Below, one piece after another: positions 1-10,979 of a stretch of 64,000 nucleotides of DNA. The position numbers and the translations under genes were made by a program. Position 1 is the stretch's first letter, and each line of letters opens with the position of its first letter. This stretch comes from Nigrospora sphaerica (Eukaryota > Ascomycota > Sordariomycetes > Amphisphaeriales > Apiosporaceae): the NCBI GenBank assembly GCA_018287875.1, contig JAGVVL010000021.1, positions 434,001 through 498,000 on the forward strand. Reading direction: 5' to 3'. The notes under the pieces were generated by a model, which saw nothing but the letters and a program-made list of their open reading frames with translations, was not told where the DNA came from and searched no databases.

Positions 1-128
1 AGGTACGCGCCCTGCCTTGCTCGGAGAGTAAAATACTTGACAACCTCCGATGTTTCGACCACGACGTCAACCACGTCCCGCAGCCGAGCGTAGCGAGCCC
101 CCAGCTACAAACCCGACAGACCGGTGCC

Positions 129-488
129 CGTAGAGGTCGCTTGGACGAGATGCCGCCCCCAACAGCGAAATGGGACGGCGAGAAGCCCGGCTTCGGCGCT
201 TGCCGCCAGCACCGCACCGAGTGCGAGTGCGACTACGACGACGACGACGACGACGACGACGATCCCGGTACAACGCCGCATGCGAGTCTGAGACGGGAGT
301 ACGAACAGCTTGTCGGGAGGGTGGAGGGTTACTTTCGTCTTCTCGGGTTGTTGCGAACCCGTCCTGACGAGGAAGCTGCTCGCATCCTTGAACAGCTCCG
401 GGGGAATAGTAGTGTGCACATCGTGGTCGGCTTCGGTAAGGAGGGGCGCCTGCTACGTGACGGCTTTAGGTTCCACGTACATCAGTAG
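129..488 (+). pseudogene. Decayed Zn2Cys6 regulator with poly-Asp insertion (left arm)
   Basis: This is a paralogue of the intact Zn2Cys6 gene at 1427-1915. DNA similarity runs through the zinc cluster (the TRC, WDGEKPG and RTECECDYD segments align with TRC, CDGVRPA and RSTECEYDHD). The reading frame shifts inside the cluster and several Cys codons are lost, two of them replaced by Trp. A GAC run at 235-263 encodes about nine Asp where the paralogue has only a few residues. The downstream coiled-coil part survives (LRREYEQLVGRVEGYF) together with the LLRTRPDEEAARILEQLRG helix and an SSVHIVVGF stretch. No working zinc cluster can be formed, so I call it a pseudogene. In this arm the G5 run at 400-404 keeps the ancestral frame. 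Confidence 0.75.
235..263 (+). repeat. (GAC)n trinucleotide run
   Basis: An uninterrupted GAC array inside the decayed Zn2Cys6 copy, read as poly-Asp on the plus strand. The same run is present inverted at 15537-15565 in the right arm with no length change. Confidence 0.9.
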
Positions 489-1372
489 ACCGCATCGGCC
501 CATACGAGTCTTCTTCATCGACGGAACTCGTGTTGATTGTCGAGCATCCTGGCTGCATCCCACGCCGTCGCCCATTGCTCCCCTTTACGGAGAGCTCCAC
601 AACACACATCAAGAGGGTGGACTAGAGACAACCCGATACAAGCCCGAGGCCTTGGCGGCTAAGGTACGCAGAAGAGGAGGCAATAGCGACGCCCGGCTTC
701 GTCTGCTACCAAGAGAATGGGGCTGCTGGCAAGGCTGCATGGTGTGCGAGGGGTTCCAACGCCCTGGCCGCTGCCGCTGTATCGATGACCGACGGGAACA
801 GAACACGGATTGGCGGCTGGTAGATTGTTTCAGCCCGGCCCGTTCCCTGCGGTTGAGGATTAATATCCAGAGGTTTTCAGCGTTTTGTCTAGCTATACGG
901 TCGTCCCAGGCTTACACAACCCGGCTCTGCGCACGTGGTAGGCGGTAGAGGCAGCGTGTACGGCCTGGTCGCCATGAACTGTATAGCCTCTTTACTCGAG
1001 CTGGCGTAGGTGATGCCTTGCTTCTAGGCTGACGGCAACCCCATGCGTCTCTGGAATTACTCATTGGCCGCTGTGCAGCCCAGTGCTTTCTTTACCCCCA
1101 CCATGATCGCGGTGCTCCTTCGAAGACCACCTCCCCAAAAATTGGCATGCAATCAAACGGCGGGGAACAGCCCGAGGGACAGCTACTGACAGTGTAGTCA
1201 CAGTGCACATGGGCACTTTGTCCCTACGGGCCCTATAAACTCGGAAGACTCTCAGCTAGGAGCAGTTCTTTCCGTTTACACATGCCATTAGAAGTCACGC
1301 AGGCACTACTTAACCACCTATTCGAGTTTGCTATAAGCCTTTCACACTCCTAAAGGCGTCTTTATACTTACG
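489..1372. other. Arm interior without a supported gene
   Basis: The region between the two Zn2Cys6 copies. The plus strand still shows coding-like residues downstream of the decayed copy (around 500-560, VFFIDGTR), which resemble DNA downstream of the intact paralogue (around 1885-1915). Both paralogues may therefore once have had a longer C-terminus. I see no convincing start, intron or domain beyond that. Confidence 0.4.
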
Positions 1373-1426
1373 GTGTTGAGACGCGGCACTCTACCATCCC
1401 TGGGAAAGAACGCCCGACATCCCCTG

Positions 1427-1915
1427 ATGCTGCATCCACTTCGTCAACTCTTGCCCAACACGGAGAGTAGAGATTTGCCGCAAAACAGCCCGCAAAACAA
1501 CCCTCGAGAGACTGTGCGCAAGCGAAAATTGATACAACTCGCTTGCACGAGATGCCGTTCCCGCAAGACGAAATGTGACGGCGTGAGGCCTGCCTGTGGT
1601 ATTTGCCGCAAGCGCAGCACCGAGTGTGAATACGACCATGACCCTGATACGACGCCGCATGCGAATCTGCGACGGAAGTATCAGCACCTCGCTGAGCAGC
1701 TGAAGGACACCACCGAGCTACTCGAGATGTTGAGAGGCCGCCCAGAAGAGGAGGCCGCCGTTATCCTACGACGGCTACGGACGAGTAGCAACTTGCGCAC
1801 CACGCTTGTCTTCATCAAGGAAGGAGACATGTTAGTCGACTTGCAAAGCCCGGATCCGCACCAGAAGACCTTATCCTCCCACCGACATCCTGTTCTTCGA
1901 CGAAACTCGTGCTGA
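1427..1915 (+). CDS. Short Zn2Cys6 binuclear-cluster protein (left arm)
   Basis: The product is a putative nuclear DNA-binding protein of about 162 residues. A full fungal Zn2Cys6 cluster lies at residues 40-67 with spacing CX2CX6CX6CX2CX6C, preceded by a basic RKRKLIQL stretch. It is followed by a predicted coiled coil (YQHLAEQLKDTTELLEML) that would serve dimerisation, then a conserved helix (RPEEEAAVILRRLR). I start at the first ATG, 1427; the frame is open a further 54 bases upstream but without an ATG. The fungal-specific TF middle-homology domain usual in full-length members (500 or more residues) is absent. It is therefore either truncated or lacks an unrecognised downstream exon. A +1 frame continues with LFFDETRADRR for about 35 codons. 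An identical copy lies inverted at 13887-14375. Confidence 0.7.
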   Translation: MLHPLRQLLPNTESRDLPQNSPQNNPRETVRKRKLIQLACTRCRSRKTKCDGVRPACGICRKRSTECEYDHDPDTTPHANLRRKYQHLAEQLKDTTELLEMLRGRPEEEAAVILRRLRTSSNLRTTLVFIKEGDMLVDLQSPDPHQKTLSSHRHPVLRRNSC

Positions 1916-3047
1916 TCGTCGAGTACCCCGGATCCCATCGCCCACGGCCGCTTGTCGATTGCATACATGAGCTTGGCTTCGCGGAAAGTGGACATGCTGG
2001 CGGCTGACTCCGGCACAAAGCAGGAATATGAGGAGGCTGGGCGGGGTATGCACTGCGACGTCGCAAAGCAACTGCTTATCTGAAACGTCCACGGCCTGTC
2101 TTTAGAAAGGGAGGTAGGAGACCGAGAGCATCTCGATGGGCGAACAGCGAAAAGAAAACAAGAGCCATTTCAGTTGCTAGCTTGGCAGGGGCCATCGTTC
2201 GACCCTTACTCAGCCCCGCGTTCCTCGGTCTCGCTTGCTTTCGTTTTGCTGCGCTGGCAATTCGTGAGGGCAGCTAATTCATGATTTGGCCAGATGATCC
2301 GGCTGAAGTTGGGAGGCCCTGCAGAAAAATGGCAAGAGAAAAAAGGTGGGAGGGAGGACTCCCCGGCAAACAGCCCCTCGGGTTACCTATTCTCAGGGGT
2401 TACATCTACGCCATGGACAGTGATGAGCTACTGGCACCAGTTAGGAGCGGTTACGTAACTAATTTGCGCTGCCTTCATTTGGCAATGGACTAGGTAGCGA
2501 TGATTAGCAACCCCTGATGTGTAGCGATATGTCAATTAGGTTGTAAGATATATTCTTGCGGCACTCATGTGATAAGGCTTCGCTTCCGCCAAACATGGAT
2601 GGCAGCTCAGAGCATCACCAGTACCACGCGCATTTGTGGGGCAGCTCCCTACCTCAAGTGCCTTGTGGAAGCAACCGGAACATAGCCGGCGAGCCTGTCA
2701 TCGCCGTGATCTAAGACCTGCCAAGTTTGATGGCGGAGCAGGTGCATCGGAATCGTAATAGGCTATCATGAACGGGAAGACGGAGGTGTAGCAAACCCTG
2801 TCAGCCAGACGAGGCGCATACTCCTGTGGCCATCCTTGCGTTGTGTATCCAATCAGCGACCTGTCGGAGATTGGTAGCACACCCTTACACCTGAGAAGCT
2901 GCTTTGTGGAGCTCCTGGTTATCCAGCCACCACGGGCGGTAGCACGGGAGAGTGGTTCTTCGGTTGTCCTGTCCATTCCTGTTCCGTCATCGCCTCTGCC
3001 GGTCCGTCCCGCTGCTGCCCTACAATAGAGAGGGGGCCGGGTGAGAT
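1916..3047. other. Arm interior, no recognisable gene
   Basis: Short open frames occur, for example a 92-codon minus-strand frame at 2698-2976 that is identical in both arms. None shows a domain or codon pattern I recognise. Four of the six arm-to-arm length differences are not random in position: three cluster at 2339-2377. Confidence 0.4.
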
Positions 3048-3997
3048 CGTGGTGGAATAGAGAGAAAGAAGAAACTGAGAAATAAGTTTCTCAGAGGACA
3101 GGCTATAACCACAGACTTAGGGAAAGGTCAGAGGGGCGATTGCTTAACATGCTTTCTAGTATGAGGGCGGGATGGTGTGTTGGTTGACGCCGTCATCACA
3201 CTATCGGTGAGAAGAAGAACTAGGCCACAACGGACGGGCCAAGCGCAGGCTGCTAAGCATGCCGCCGGTGCAATAGCATTACCCCCGGACCCAACCCTGG
3301 TGATAGATGGAACATACCCTTTGAGGCGTTCTCTTAAACAGGATTACATACCTTGTATGCCTCTTCACTTGCCATCCATTGGGTGCAGTCAGCTTGCTTT
3401 CGATACCAAGCTCTACTGAGGCGCATCAAACTACTCAGGCAAAGCCAACTTACTCAGAGGGTCTCCTGGCAGTAGCACTGGAGTGGATGGGAGGGATACT
3501 CCCGATTCGCCTGGAATGCCATCCCTCTTCGGATTACTATACGTGACCATCCGCTAGGTTCACCCCCGTGGTTCGCCAGGTATTGATATTTTAGGTGTGC
3601 ACTAATGCGTAACACCATCTCCCCTCATAGGCGATCGCCTCATCTGCCCAAGATGACGAAGAAATCTCCGAGATCGAGCGAGGCCTGCCCGGGTGTCTGT
3701 CTGCCCTTAAAATTCTCAACAGACGGCGGATGGGTGGCAATCTGCGATCGTGAAAGATTCGTGCCCCATGAATCACACACTGCAGTTCATCGACTGAGAA
3801 TCGGTTGATATTGCAGTAGGTATCTTTCTGACACTTGACAATTGATGGAGGTTAGCGCGAGCACAGCCACGCAGAAAATCGGGCACACGGGGAGCAGTGA
3901 CGGTTCTCTTCATGATGATAACAAGCATTAACTAACAATCATTCGAAGCAACTGGCTCCGGTGCGAAGCCCCACCAACCCATACATATGTAAATCAA
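3048..3997. other. Unassigned spacer sequence
   Basis: Single-copy DNA just inside the left inverted-repeat breakpoint. I see no coding region, RNA gene or repeat that I can support. Confidence 0.4.
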
Positions 3998-4668
3998 TTA
4001 GGATGCATTTGCGCCCACTCTTTGACATCGAATACCGACATGAAGCGTGTGGTGCGTCCAAGATTTCCTACAACATCCTGCCGGCAGCGTGGGAGATATA
4101 GCTGTTGAGGGCAGCGAAGTCACAGCTGGCGTGGCGGAGGACCTCATTTTTAGCATGAATACCTCTTTGGCAAGGTCTTCTGCGGTCTCCTGCAGGATGG
4201 AGCGCTGCATATGCAGCATATGCTTCCGGTCCTCGAGCGCACGCTCCTCGGCCTTCTTTTGCGCCTGCACTTGATCGCGGCCAACCGATTCTTCTTGCGC
4301 TTGATCTCAGAGGCCACCGAGTTACCCCGGACGCATTGAAAAGTCGAAGGCGGGCTGCTGGTGGATACGGTGTGGCTTCTGTTTCCTTTGTGACTGGTAG
4401 TGTTGTCGTACTCGTAGGGGCCGGCCGTGGCCGGTGCTACCGCCGACGACTCGACGTTTGGCGGGCTTCGCGGCAGTGTCGACGTCGATCCCAGGGTGTT
4501 TAAGGGCAGCGTCAAGAGGTCTGTGGTCGGGCATGTAGGGTAGTGGCTGTAAGAGGAACTGTCATGGTGGTGCTGGGTGTCTCCTCGTTGCTGTTTCCAG
4601 ACGGGCGCCAGGACATCTTGAGTCCCATCGAGCCGTCGAGCGTCTTCTAATGAGTTCGAAAAGGACAT
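3998..4668 (-). pseudogene. Frameshifted bZIP transcription factor
   Basis: The product would be a basic-leucine-zipper DNA-binding protein. Reading on the minus strand from an ATG at 4668, the first 110 or so residues are low complexity (His, Ser, Thr and Pro rich). They are followed by a basic region with the signature NRLAAIKCR (the N-x7-R core of bZIP proteins) near 4275-4300. The zipper helix (KKAEERALEDRKHMLHMQRS) is in a different frame, entering near 4258, so one base appears to be missing in an A-rich run between basic region and zipper. The joined frames give about 220 residues, and the minus frame runs on to a stop at 3998. The basic-region/zipper junction is essential, so as written the gene cannot make a working bZIP. 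It could be a real pseudogene or a consensus error. Confidence 0.7.
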
Positions 4669-5799
4669 GGCTACCTGATCTTTTAGGGGCGCAAAATCAG
4701 TTGGCGATATGAATGCACCAGTGGGTTGAAGGCAGGCGAAGTTCCACTTTGGGCTTCTGGCTTCAATGGGAAAGCGAATCTCTGGATTTCTCGTCGTAGA
4801 CTGTAGCCCCGTTATTGTATTCGTAGTTAGGTCTCACTATGCTGTCCTCTTGCTACTTATAAAGGCGAACATGCGGATAGGGTTTTGTGATGTTTGAAAA
4901 GCGAGATATACGTGTATGGCGTTGTCGGTGGGTGCACTGGCTATACCTATGTTCGTGGAGAGAACACGGGGGTGAATTTTGAGCCTGACTTGTACCCAAC
5001 ACGAGGAAGGAGTGGCAAGCTACCGTTAGAGATTTACGCTTATATATGTAGCTAGGGTCCCATTACACCATGCTTGACAGACTGGACCAGTTATTGGTCG
5101 ATTTTGGATGTTGAAACGGACTGGGGTGCTCCAAATCCCATCCACCAGAATAAGGGTCTGGCCTAGGATGCTGGTGTGATTTGCTTCATAAGGCGCATCC
5201 TCCCGTGGGCAGTCTGGTGGGCACTGAACAAGCTGGCAAGCGATTCCATTGTGTTGCACTGCAGCTTCACCATGGTACTTCTCTGAAGAAGAGGCTAGAT
5301 ACACTCCTTCACCTTCTCGAACAGAGTATTTGGTTACGGGTAAGTTGGACCACAAGAAGACAGCGTGCAGTTCTTGAGTCGCTATGCCATCTTCTGAGAT
5401 CCAGCTGGGAGTATCATCACGGGCGAGAGTAAGCAGATAAGCGGTTTAGCAGGCAAGATAGTTTTCACGGCGCCTAACTGCTCGGTTCTCTTCGCTAGAT
5501 GAACCAAGCTGGGGACTACGTTGAAAGTAGCTATTGTCTCTTGGCGTCATGTCTCATCAGCCAGGCAACACTTGCCGGCAGGCAACTCCGAGACGCAAAG
5601 GGGCGTGCGGCTTAGGTATGCTAGGGCAGCCGGGATTTGGCAACAGATTGTGATCAAGTCAGTAATCTAGACCTGCCTACTAGAGCGTCGTGCAGCTGGG
5701 CTGCCCTTGGCGATACTACAGCATTGCGTTGAAAGTCGCCACCTTGCGTGTCCCGTATTCTCTGCCTGCTCAAACGTCGCACAATACCAGTCAGGGGAC
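4669..5799. other. Intergenic, nothing firm
   Basis: Presumed promoter side of the bZIP gene followed by unassigned DNA. A 109-codon minus-strand frame at 5026-5355 contains several Cys and an N-glycosylation-like NHT, but it has no clear signal peptide at its start and an equally open frame opposite, so I do not call it. Confidence 0.35.
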
Positions 5800-6127
5800 C
5801 CCGTGTGCAAGCGGGAAGCCCGCAGAAGCTGCTTACACGAGATGCTGCTCCTGAAAGACAAAACGCGATGGCGAGAGGTCCACCTATGGCAGCTGCCGTT
5901 AGTGTGAAATGAACACGGAGGGCTGCTTCCAGTTTCTCAGGATATTACGAAGCTATCCGGAAGAGCAATTTATTATCATCGTCCAACGACTCCGGAATGA
6001 CAGCAGTGTACACACAATAGTTGGTTTCATGGAGGGAAAGGACATGTTTACTAAACGGCCGGATGAACACACCGACCAAGACCTAGCCCTGCCACTGGTG
6101 GGCTGTGTGCTCTCTGCATGTATCTAG
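5800..6127 (+). pseudogene. Relic of a third Zn2Cys6 paralogue
   Basis: DNA here aligns, with many changes, to the zinc-cluster gene in the arms. The segment read as DPVCKREARRSCLHEM matches the basic stretch and first Cys block. After a stop, a new frame beginning at 5909 gives LRILRSYPEEQFIIIVQRLR and NDSSVHTIVGFMEGKDMF, matching the LRGRPEEEAAVILRRLR and C-terminal blocks of the intact copy. Stops and lost cysteines exclude function. Its SSVH-IVGF block independently shows that the left-arm decayed copy, not the right, keeps the ancestral frame. Confidence 0.65.
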
Positions 6128-7824
6128 CTGCTTATGCTGGATTTGGCCTGTAAGGTGAGCCGGTAGCCGTGCAACCTGCGGCTTGTGCGTAGGAATGCCA
6201 GAGCAACAACCGTCTTGCTCCCCATCTTCCGGAGTAGACAGTAGTCTTTTTGTCGCATCTACATCTACACTATTCGCTCCGGAGGACTCCTAGCCTCCGC
6301 ACATCATGAGCCACTAGCCTATCGACCAAATTCTTTGGGATCAGAATTGGATCCCACCAGCAGGGACATCCGCAACAAACTCAGTCCTCTGGAGTCATCT
6401 AAGCGGCGAGTGAATCGGCTCTTCCGTTCGTGATGATAACCGCGATTGCGAAACCACCAGGTATTCGGGCGCTCGGTCTCTCTGGTGTGGCAAACAAGTT
6501 ACAAGGTTTGCTGGGGTGCACCCAGCCATCGCCAAGTGGATTCAAGTGTGACAAGTGTAGTGCGATATCATGTCACTGCGGTATATGCGAAGTGCTACTG
6601 CGGTGGGGTCATCCGAGCCGCTTTACGTTCTTGGCTGTCTTGGTAGCCAAAGCCTGCTTTTTATGGCCTGGTCGCATTGTGTATCGGCGAGGGCTAGAGA
6701 GATTCCGCAGCAGGGAGCCAGTTTCATTGCAACTGCACGGCAGCCGGGGAAGCGTTCATCATGCTTCCCGGCTTCTCGGTTACCTCCATTCTTCGTTTCT
6801 GCAAATAGGATGCAGAGCCGCTCGTTATCCTTGCTCATTATGCACGTCATCTGCCCAGCAAATCCTGGATACGGGGCTTGCCTGTACCGACACCGACAAA
6901 CATCACATTCGGGCTCTCGTTGGCACCTGCAAAGCCTCCATAGGCACAAGCACGAACCTGGGTTATGTCGGGGACCCGTATTTAGAACCAATCGTATTGT
7001 GCCCCAAAACCTGTAGAACATGGATGCTGGTTGACTTAGATAATTAGGGTACACATCCAATCGGCAATCTCTAGCTCGCTCCGCGACCCGCGAATTGGAG
7101 CATGCCAGACTACCAGTCAGGTATGATCCCTACGCAATGGTCCCCTGTCAGATTTATCTTGGAGATTATGTAGGGCAGGGGCAATGTGATAATGCAAGGA
7201 CATAAGTAGGTCACCTTCTCCATGTGCACAAGCAATAATCGGTATGGCGATCGTACTGCCCCTTCCTGTCTTCGACTGCATAGCTTGCGTATCCTCGAAC
7301 GCCACCATTGTTACTGCTGCTGTGTACTCCTAACACCTACCATGGAAATTTCTCGTGATACTAAGAGAGGTGCATGTCGGTTCATTTGCATGTGGCTGCT
7401 TCTGGGCCCGTCCTCCGACATCAGAAATCCCGTGGCCTCCTCAGGCTATTCTCAACATCAGTTCTTGTTGGGCCAATCGCTGATGGCATTCCGATCACCG
7501 GACACCTTCGTCATAATTTACTGCCTCTGCTGCGCATTCGGGGTTCTGGTATGCCGTCATCTACCTCTAGTCGGATCATCGGTTTCGATCGAGACCATGG
7601 CTATTGCAGTGTTGGCCTCCTGTCTCGTTCCACTTGTCCTCACAAAGGACTTAAAATATATCCCACACCCACGATGCTGCATATGCGCAGCCCCGTGATT
7701 CATAGACTTAAGTCCTACTTCAATTCTGCGGTTTTGCTTAAACTTGCTGCCGGATCGTATCCGTCGCTTGCCGATCATCTTGTTGTTGTTGAGTCTGGCG
7801 GCACAGTCCCTTCCTCGAACCACT
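6128..7824. other. Intergenic region upstream of the Zn2Cys6 TF
   Basis: About 1.7 kb with several overlapping open frames on both strands (longest about 205 codons at 6430-7047). Their translations are Cys/His/Ser rich without any recognisable domain. The stretch just before 7825 would be the promoter and leader of the TF gene. Confidence 0.4.
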
Positions 7825-10620
7825 ATGACACGGCCTCGAGCCGTTTGCCAGAGAACACGGCGGACGTCACGTGCTTGCGACAGATGTAGACATCGCAGGA
7901 CAAAAGTGAGTATCTCTCGCCTACTTCCGCAGTCTATTGCCCAACTGTTCTGGTTGCTATCTGCAAGTCCTTTTTCAAGTTCATTTCTTTAACAGTTGTC
8001 GTATCTCTACGGCCGTGACTTCTCTCCTATTAATGATATCCGCCGTTCCCATTTCATTCTGCCACTGTTCATTTTCGCGTTCTGTGACAAGCCCTTGTCG
8101 AAAGTTTTGGCAGCAACCTCTGGTTACGCTATTTAAGTTTCTGAGACTGTATTTTTCTAGATCAAGGTATCAACCAGCTGAGCCTAGCTGTGATGGAGGT
8201 ACAAAGCTCTTTTCATTGACAATTTCTGCTGCTCCAGTGTGATGGACGAAATCCGTGCGGCGCTTGCAAACTCCGGTCCTTTCCATGCGGGTACAATTTG
8301 GCCATTCCCAGGTCTTCGCATGGTGGATCTACCAAGGTGACCGCGAACCCTACCCAATTCGAATTCTCGCCAAGGGTTCTACAAAAAGATCTGGATAATG
8401 CAGTCATCCAGCCAAGCTGTGAGTGGAGGGCCCCTCCACTGTGGACACCTTGGGACAGGACCAGTACCAAGAAGCTCGAGCATCTTTATTTTCGACGATT
8501 ACCGACGCCTGAAAGCTGCATTTGGAAATCACTTGGTGCAGGTAATTTTGGTTCGGAATCTCGGTCAGAAATGAAGAATGCGAGTGGCCTTGCGTCGGCT
8601 CCAGATGGAGCCTACCAACCTCAATGGAGAATGCTGCAAGACACCACTGGCAGACTGTGTAAGTCGTTTCTCATCTCTGTCCCCAATCCCTTCTTTGGGC
8701 TGTTCGTATCTGTTAGCACATAACAGTGGCTCAGACGCCGCAAAGGAATACTGCTGCTGATACATCACTACCTAGTATACTTTGACGACTCTGCAGATGT
8801 ATCGTATCTTCAGTGGATCCGCCTGGTCAGCGCGAATGTATGTGGCCCTTCAGACTTCACACTAGATCCTCAACGACATATGGTTGTCGAGGGCCTGCCA
8901 TCTCTACCGCTGTCGGGATTTTTCGACGGCATCCTCCCAAGAAGAAGCACTGCAGACAAGCTGATCGACAACTACTTTGTGAACGTAAGTGACATACCCG
9001 AGCAATCCTATTTGATCCACGCTAATCGGATATAGACAACGGGGCTCATTGAGCTTTTCGATCAACAGCTGTTTCGTATGCAGGTTGATCGATTCTATGA
9101 GAGTCCCACAGAAATTATGACGTCTGCACTATGTACGATCTATATGGTTTTTGCCCTTGGTTGTGTCTTAGCCCGACCAATACCACAAGGTACCGTTGAG
9201 GCTGTCGAAGGCGTATTCCGATCCGACAGCACTGCTCGAGCCGACTTCTTGTTCCGTCGGACGAAAAGTCTTATCGATCCAGTTTGCGGGCTCGAAGACG
9301 CCGACTTTTGGTCTATCCAAGTGCTTGCTTTGATGTCGTTGTACACGCTGTCGATATCGAAGCACACTGCATCATATGCCTATTGCGGTAAGTCCTGTTT
9401 CGAAGCAGGAAGAGTTTTGCGTTGTAAAACTAATGATGAAGTCTCAGGCATGGCAATTCGATCTGCATTTGCTCTCGGCCTTCACAGGCGAGATTGTGAT
9501 TCTCAGTTCACGCCGATCCAGATAAAATCACGGCGGAACCTATGGAGGTCGCTCTTTGTTCTCGATAGGTTTCTTGCTGCCTCTCTAGGCCGACCAATGG
9601 CGATTCTCATGGCGGATGCCCCTAGTTGGCTCCTTGATGCTCCGGAAGAGAGGGCCCGACCAGAGCTCTCCCTTGAGGAGGACCACGAGCGCATCAGTAC
9701 GGTCGCGCTTAGTGCCGCGGTACGGACCTGCCACGCTATCGGTACGACGCTTCGGACGACCTACTCGAGAAGCAGGGAATCTCGTGAGGACGACAATGCT
9801 CCCACACAGCAACTCGAGCGCTGGAACGACGCACTTGATCCGGCCCTCTATTGGTGCCAGCCCCTTGGCGGGGTAAGCAACTCCAGTCAGAGTATCGCCA
9901 TCCTCCACGTCAATATCCTGCATTGCTATGCCATCCTCCTTTTCACGCGCCATGCCTTCCAGAACATGGTTGAAAAAGCACACAAGCTGCGCTCGGGGGA
10001 ATCCTACAGTATGCCAGGGCTCTATAAAGAGACGGAAGGCCAAGTTCAATCGTGTATTGAGGCCTCTCAGCACATTTTGATGCTGGCCCAGGCTGCTGTG
10101 CGTGCGAATTACCTCCCTTGCTCGGATCCATTTGTATTGTACGTTTCCCTCCCCCCAAGCTTCATACCACCATTACGCATCATGCGCCTATGGGAGGAGT
10201 TCAAATTTTCATTAAGAATGCAAAACTCTAGTTTTCTTCTATGGCATGTAAGCTGACATCAAAAGGAAACCTGTGTTCATGGCAGGTCTGATCATCTTGA
10301 GCAACGATCTGGCAGCGCCAAACCACGTATCTAATGCGGAGAATTACATCCAGAGCTGTAAATCTATTCTCAGATACTGCTCCCAAGACGACCCGCAGGC
10401 GAGAAAGATGCTGTGGATCATCGGTGCGTTCGACGAGGCGAACAAAACCCACTCGCTACGAGCAACAAAGCCACCCCTCTCCGGGTGCGGTGACCCCATG
10501 GTCAGCACATCATCTCACGATGTCGAGTGCAATGTCAACGCACAAGCTTCCTCCCAAAACCCAATTCATTCCACATCAGTGTCTGACTGGACCTGTCCCT
10601 ATCCCTATCATGAGCTTTAG
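7825..10620 (+). CDS. Zn2Cys6 fungal-specific transcription factor, multi-exon
   Basis: A nuclear regulator with an N-terminal zinc cluster and a fungal TF middle-homology domain. The cluster (C18, C21, C28, C34, C37, C44; CX2CX6CX5CX2CX6C) is split by an intron exactly before C28, a common position. Likely exons are 7825-7905, 8238-8658, 8727-8987 or so, about 9037-9387, 9448-10138 and 10266-10620. Introns show GTGAGT, GTAAGT, GTAAGT, GTAAGT and GTACGT donors. The 60-base intron at 9388-9447 is a multiple of three without a stop, so retention would keep the frame. Exon 3 onward reads YLQWIRLVSANVCGPS, then LIDNYFVNTTGLIELFD, then GMAIRSAFALGLHRRD, all typical of this family. Near 8783 the frames of exon 3 meet only if one T of a TTT run is removed, so one small indel or an unmodelled splice site remains. 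Confidence 0.8.
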
Positions 10621-10881
10621 GCAATTCCTCGTATCTGTGTGGTCTAGTTGGACGCGTGAGGGATCAGTAGTCCCTGGTGATTGCGACATTAACTTTCATT
10701 TTTCTAGCTTCTAGACTTCAAAATGACAAATATTATCACAGCGGATGGTATGGCAGCTGCGCCGTGTGCTCTTTCACTTATGTAATTTACTTTTGGATAG
10801 TATATCCTTATACCTTCATCGACGTATATCGGCGACATCCCAGCCCCTGGTCCTTAAACCGTGATAGATATCAACATATTA
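10621..10881. other. Intergenic, ends at TA target site
   Basis: A short 3' flank of the TF gene, ending in the TA dinucleotide at 10880-10881 duplicated by the pogo insertion. Confidence 0.5.
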
Positions 10882-10926
10882 ACGTAGGTGCCACCCATGT
10901 GGCGCACCCAACCAAGTGGCGCACCT
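10882..10926 (+). repeat. pogo left TIR with paired 10-mers
   Basis: A 45-bp terminal inverted repeat, with GTGGCGCACC at 10899-10908 and again at 10916-10925. Confidence 0.92.
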
Positions 10927-10979
10927 ACTGCTAAATCGCGATCGATCAACTTCACGACATTACACATCCACAAATAAAA

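Larger units (their letters stand above)
1..3047. repeat. Left arm of a 3.05-kb inverted repeat
   Basis: The arm is the reverse complement of 12758-15800 and is cut by the window edge, so it may extend further left. Identity stops abruptly after 3047, where the two arms continue into unrelated sequence. Comparing the arms I find no substitutions. The only differences are six homopolymer-length changes: C5/C6 near 98, G5/G4 at 400, G4/G3 at 750, A6/A5 at 2339, C4/C3 at 2361 and C4/C3 at 2374. The arm carries a decayed Zn2Cys6 copy and an intact one. Near identity implies a very recent duplication, ongoing gene conversion, or an assembly artefact. Confidence 0.95.
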
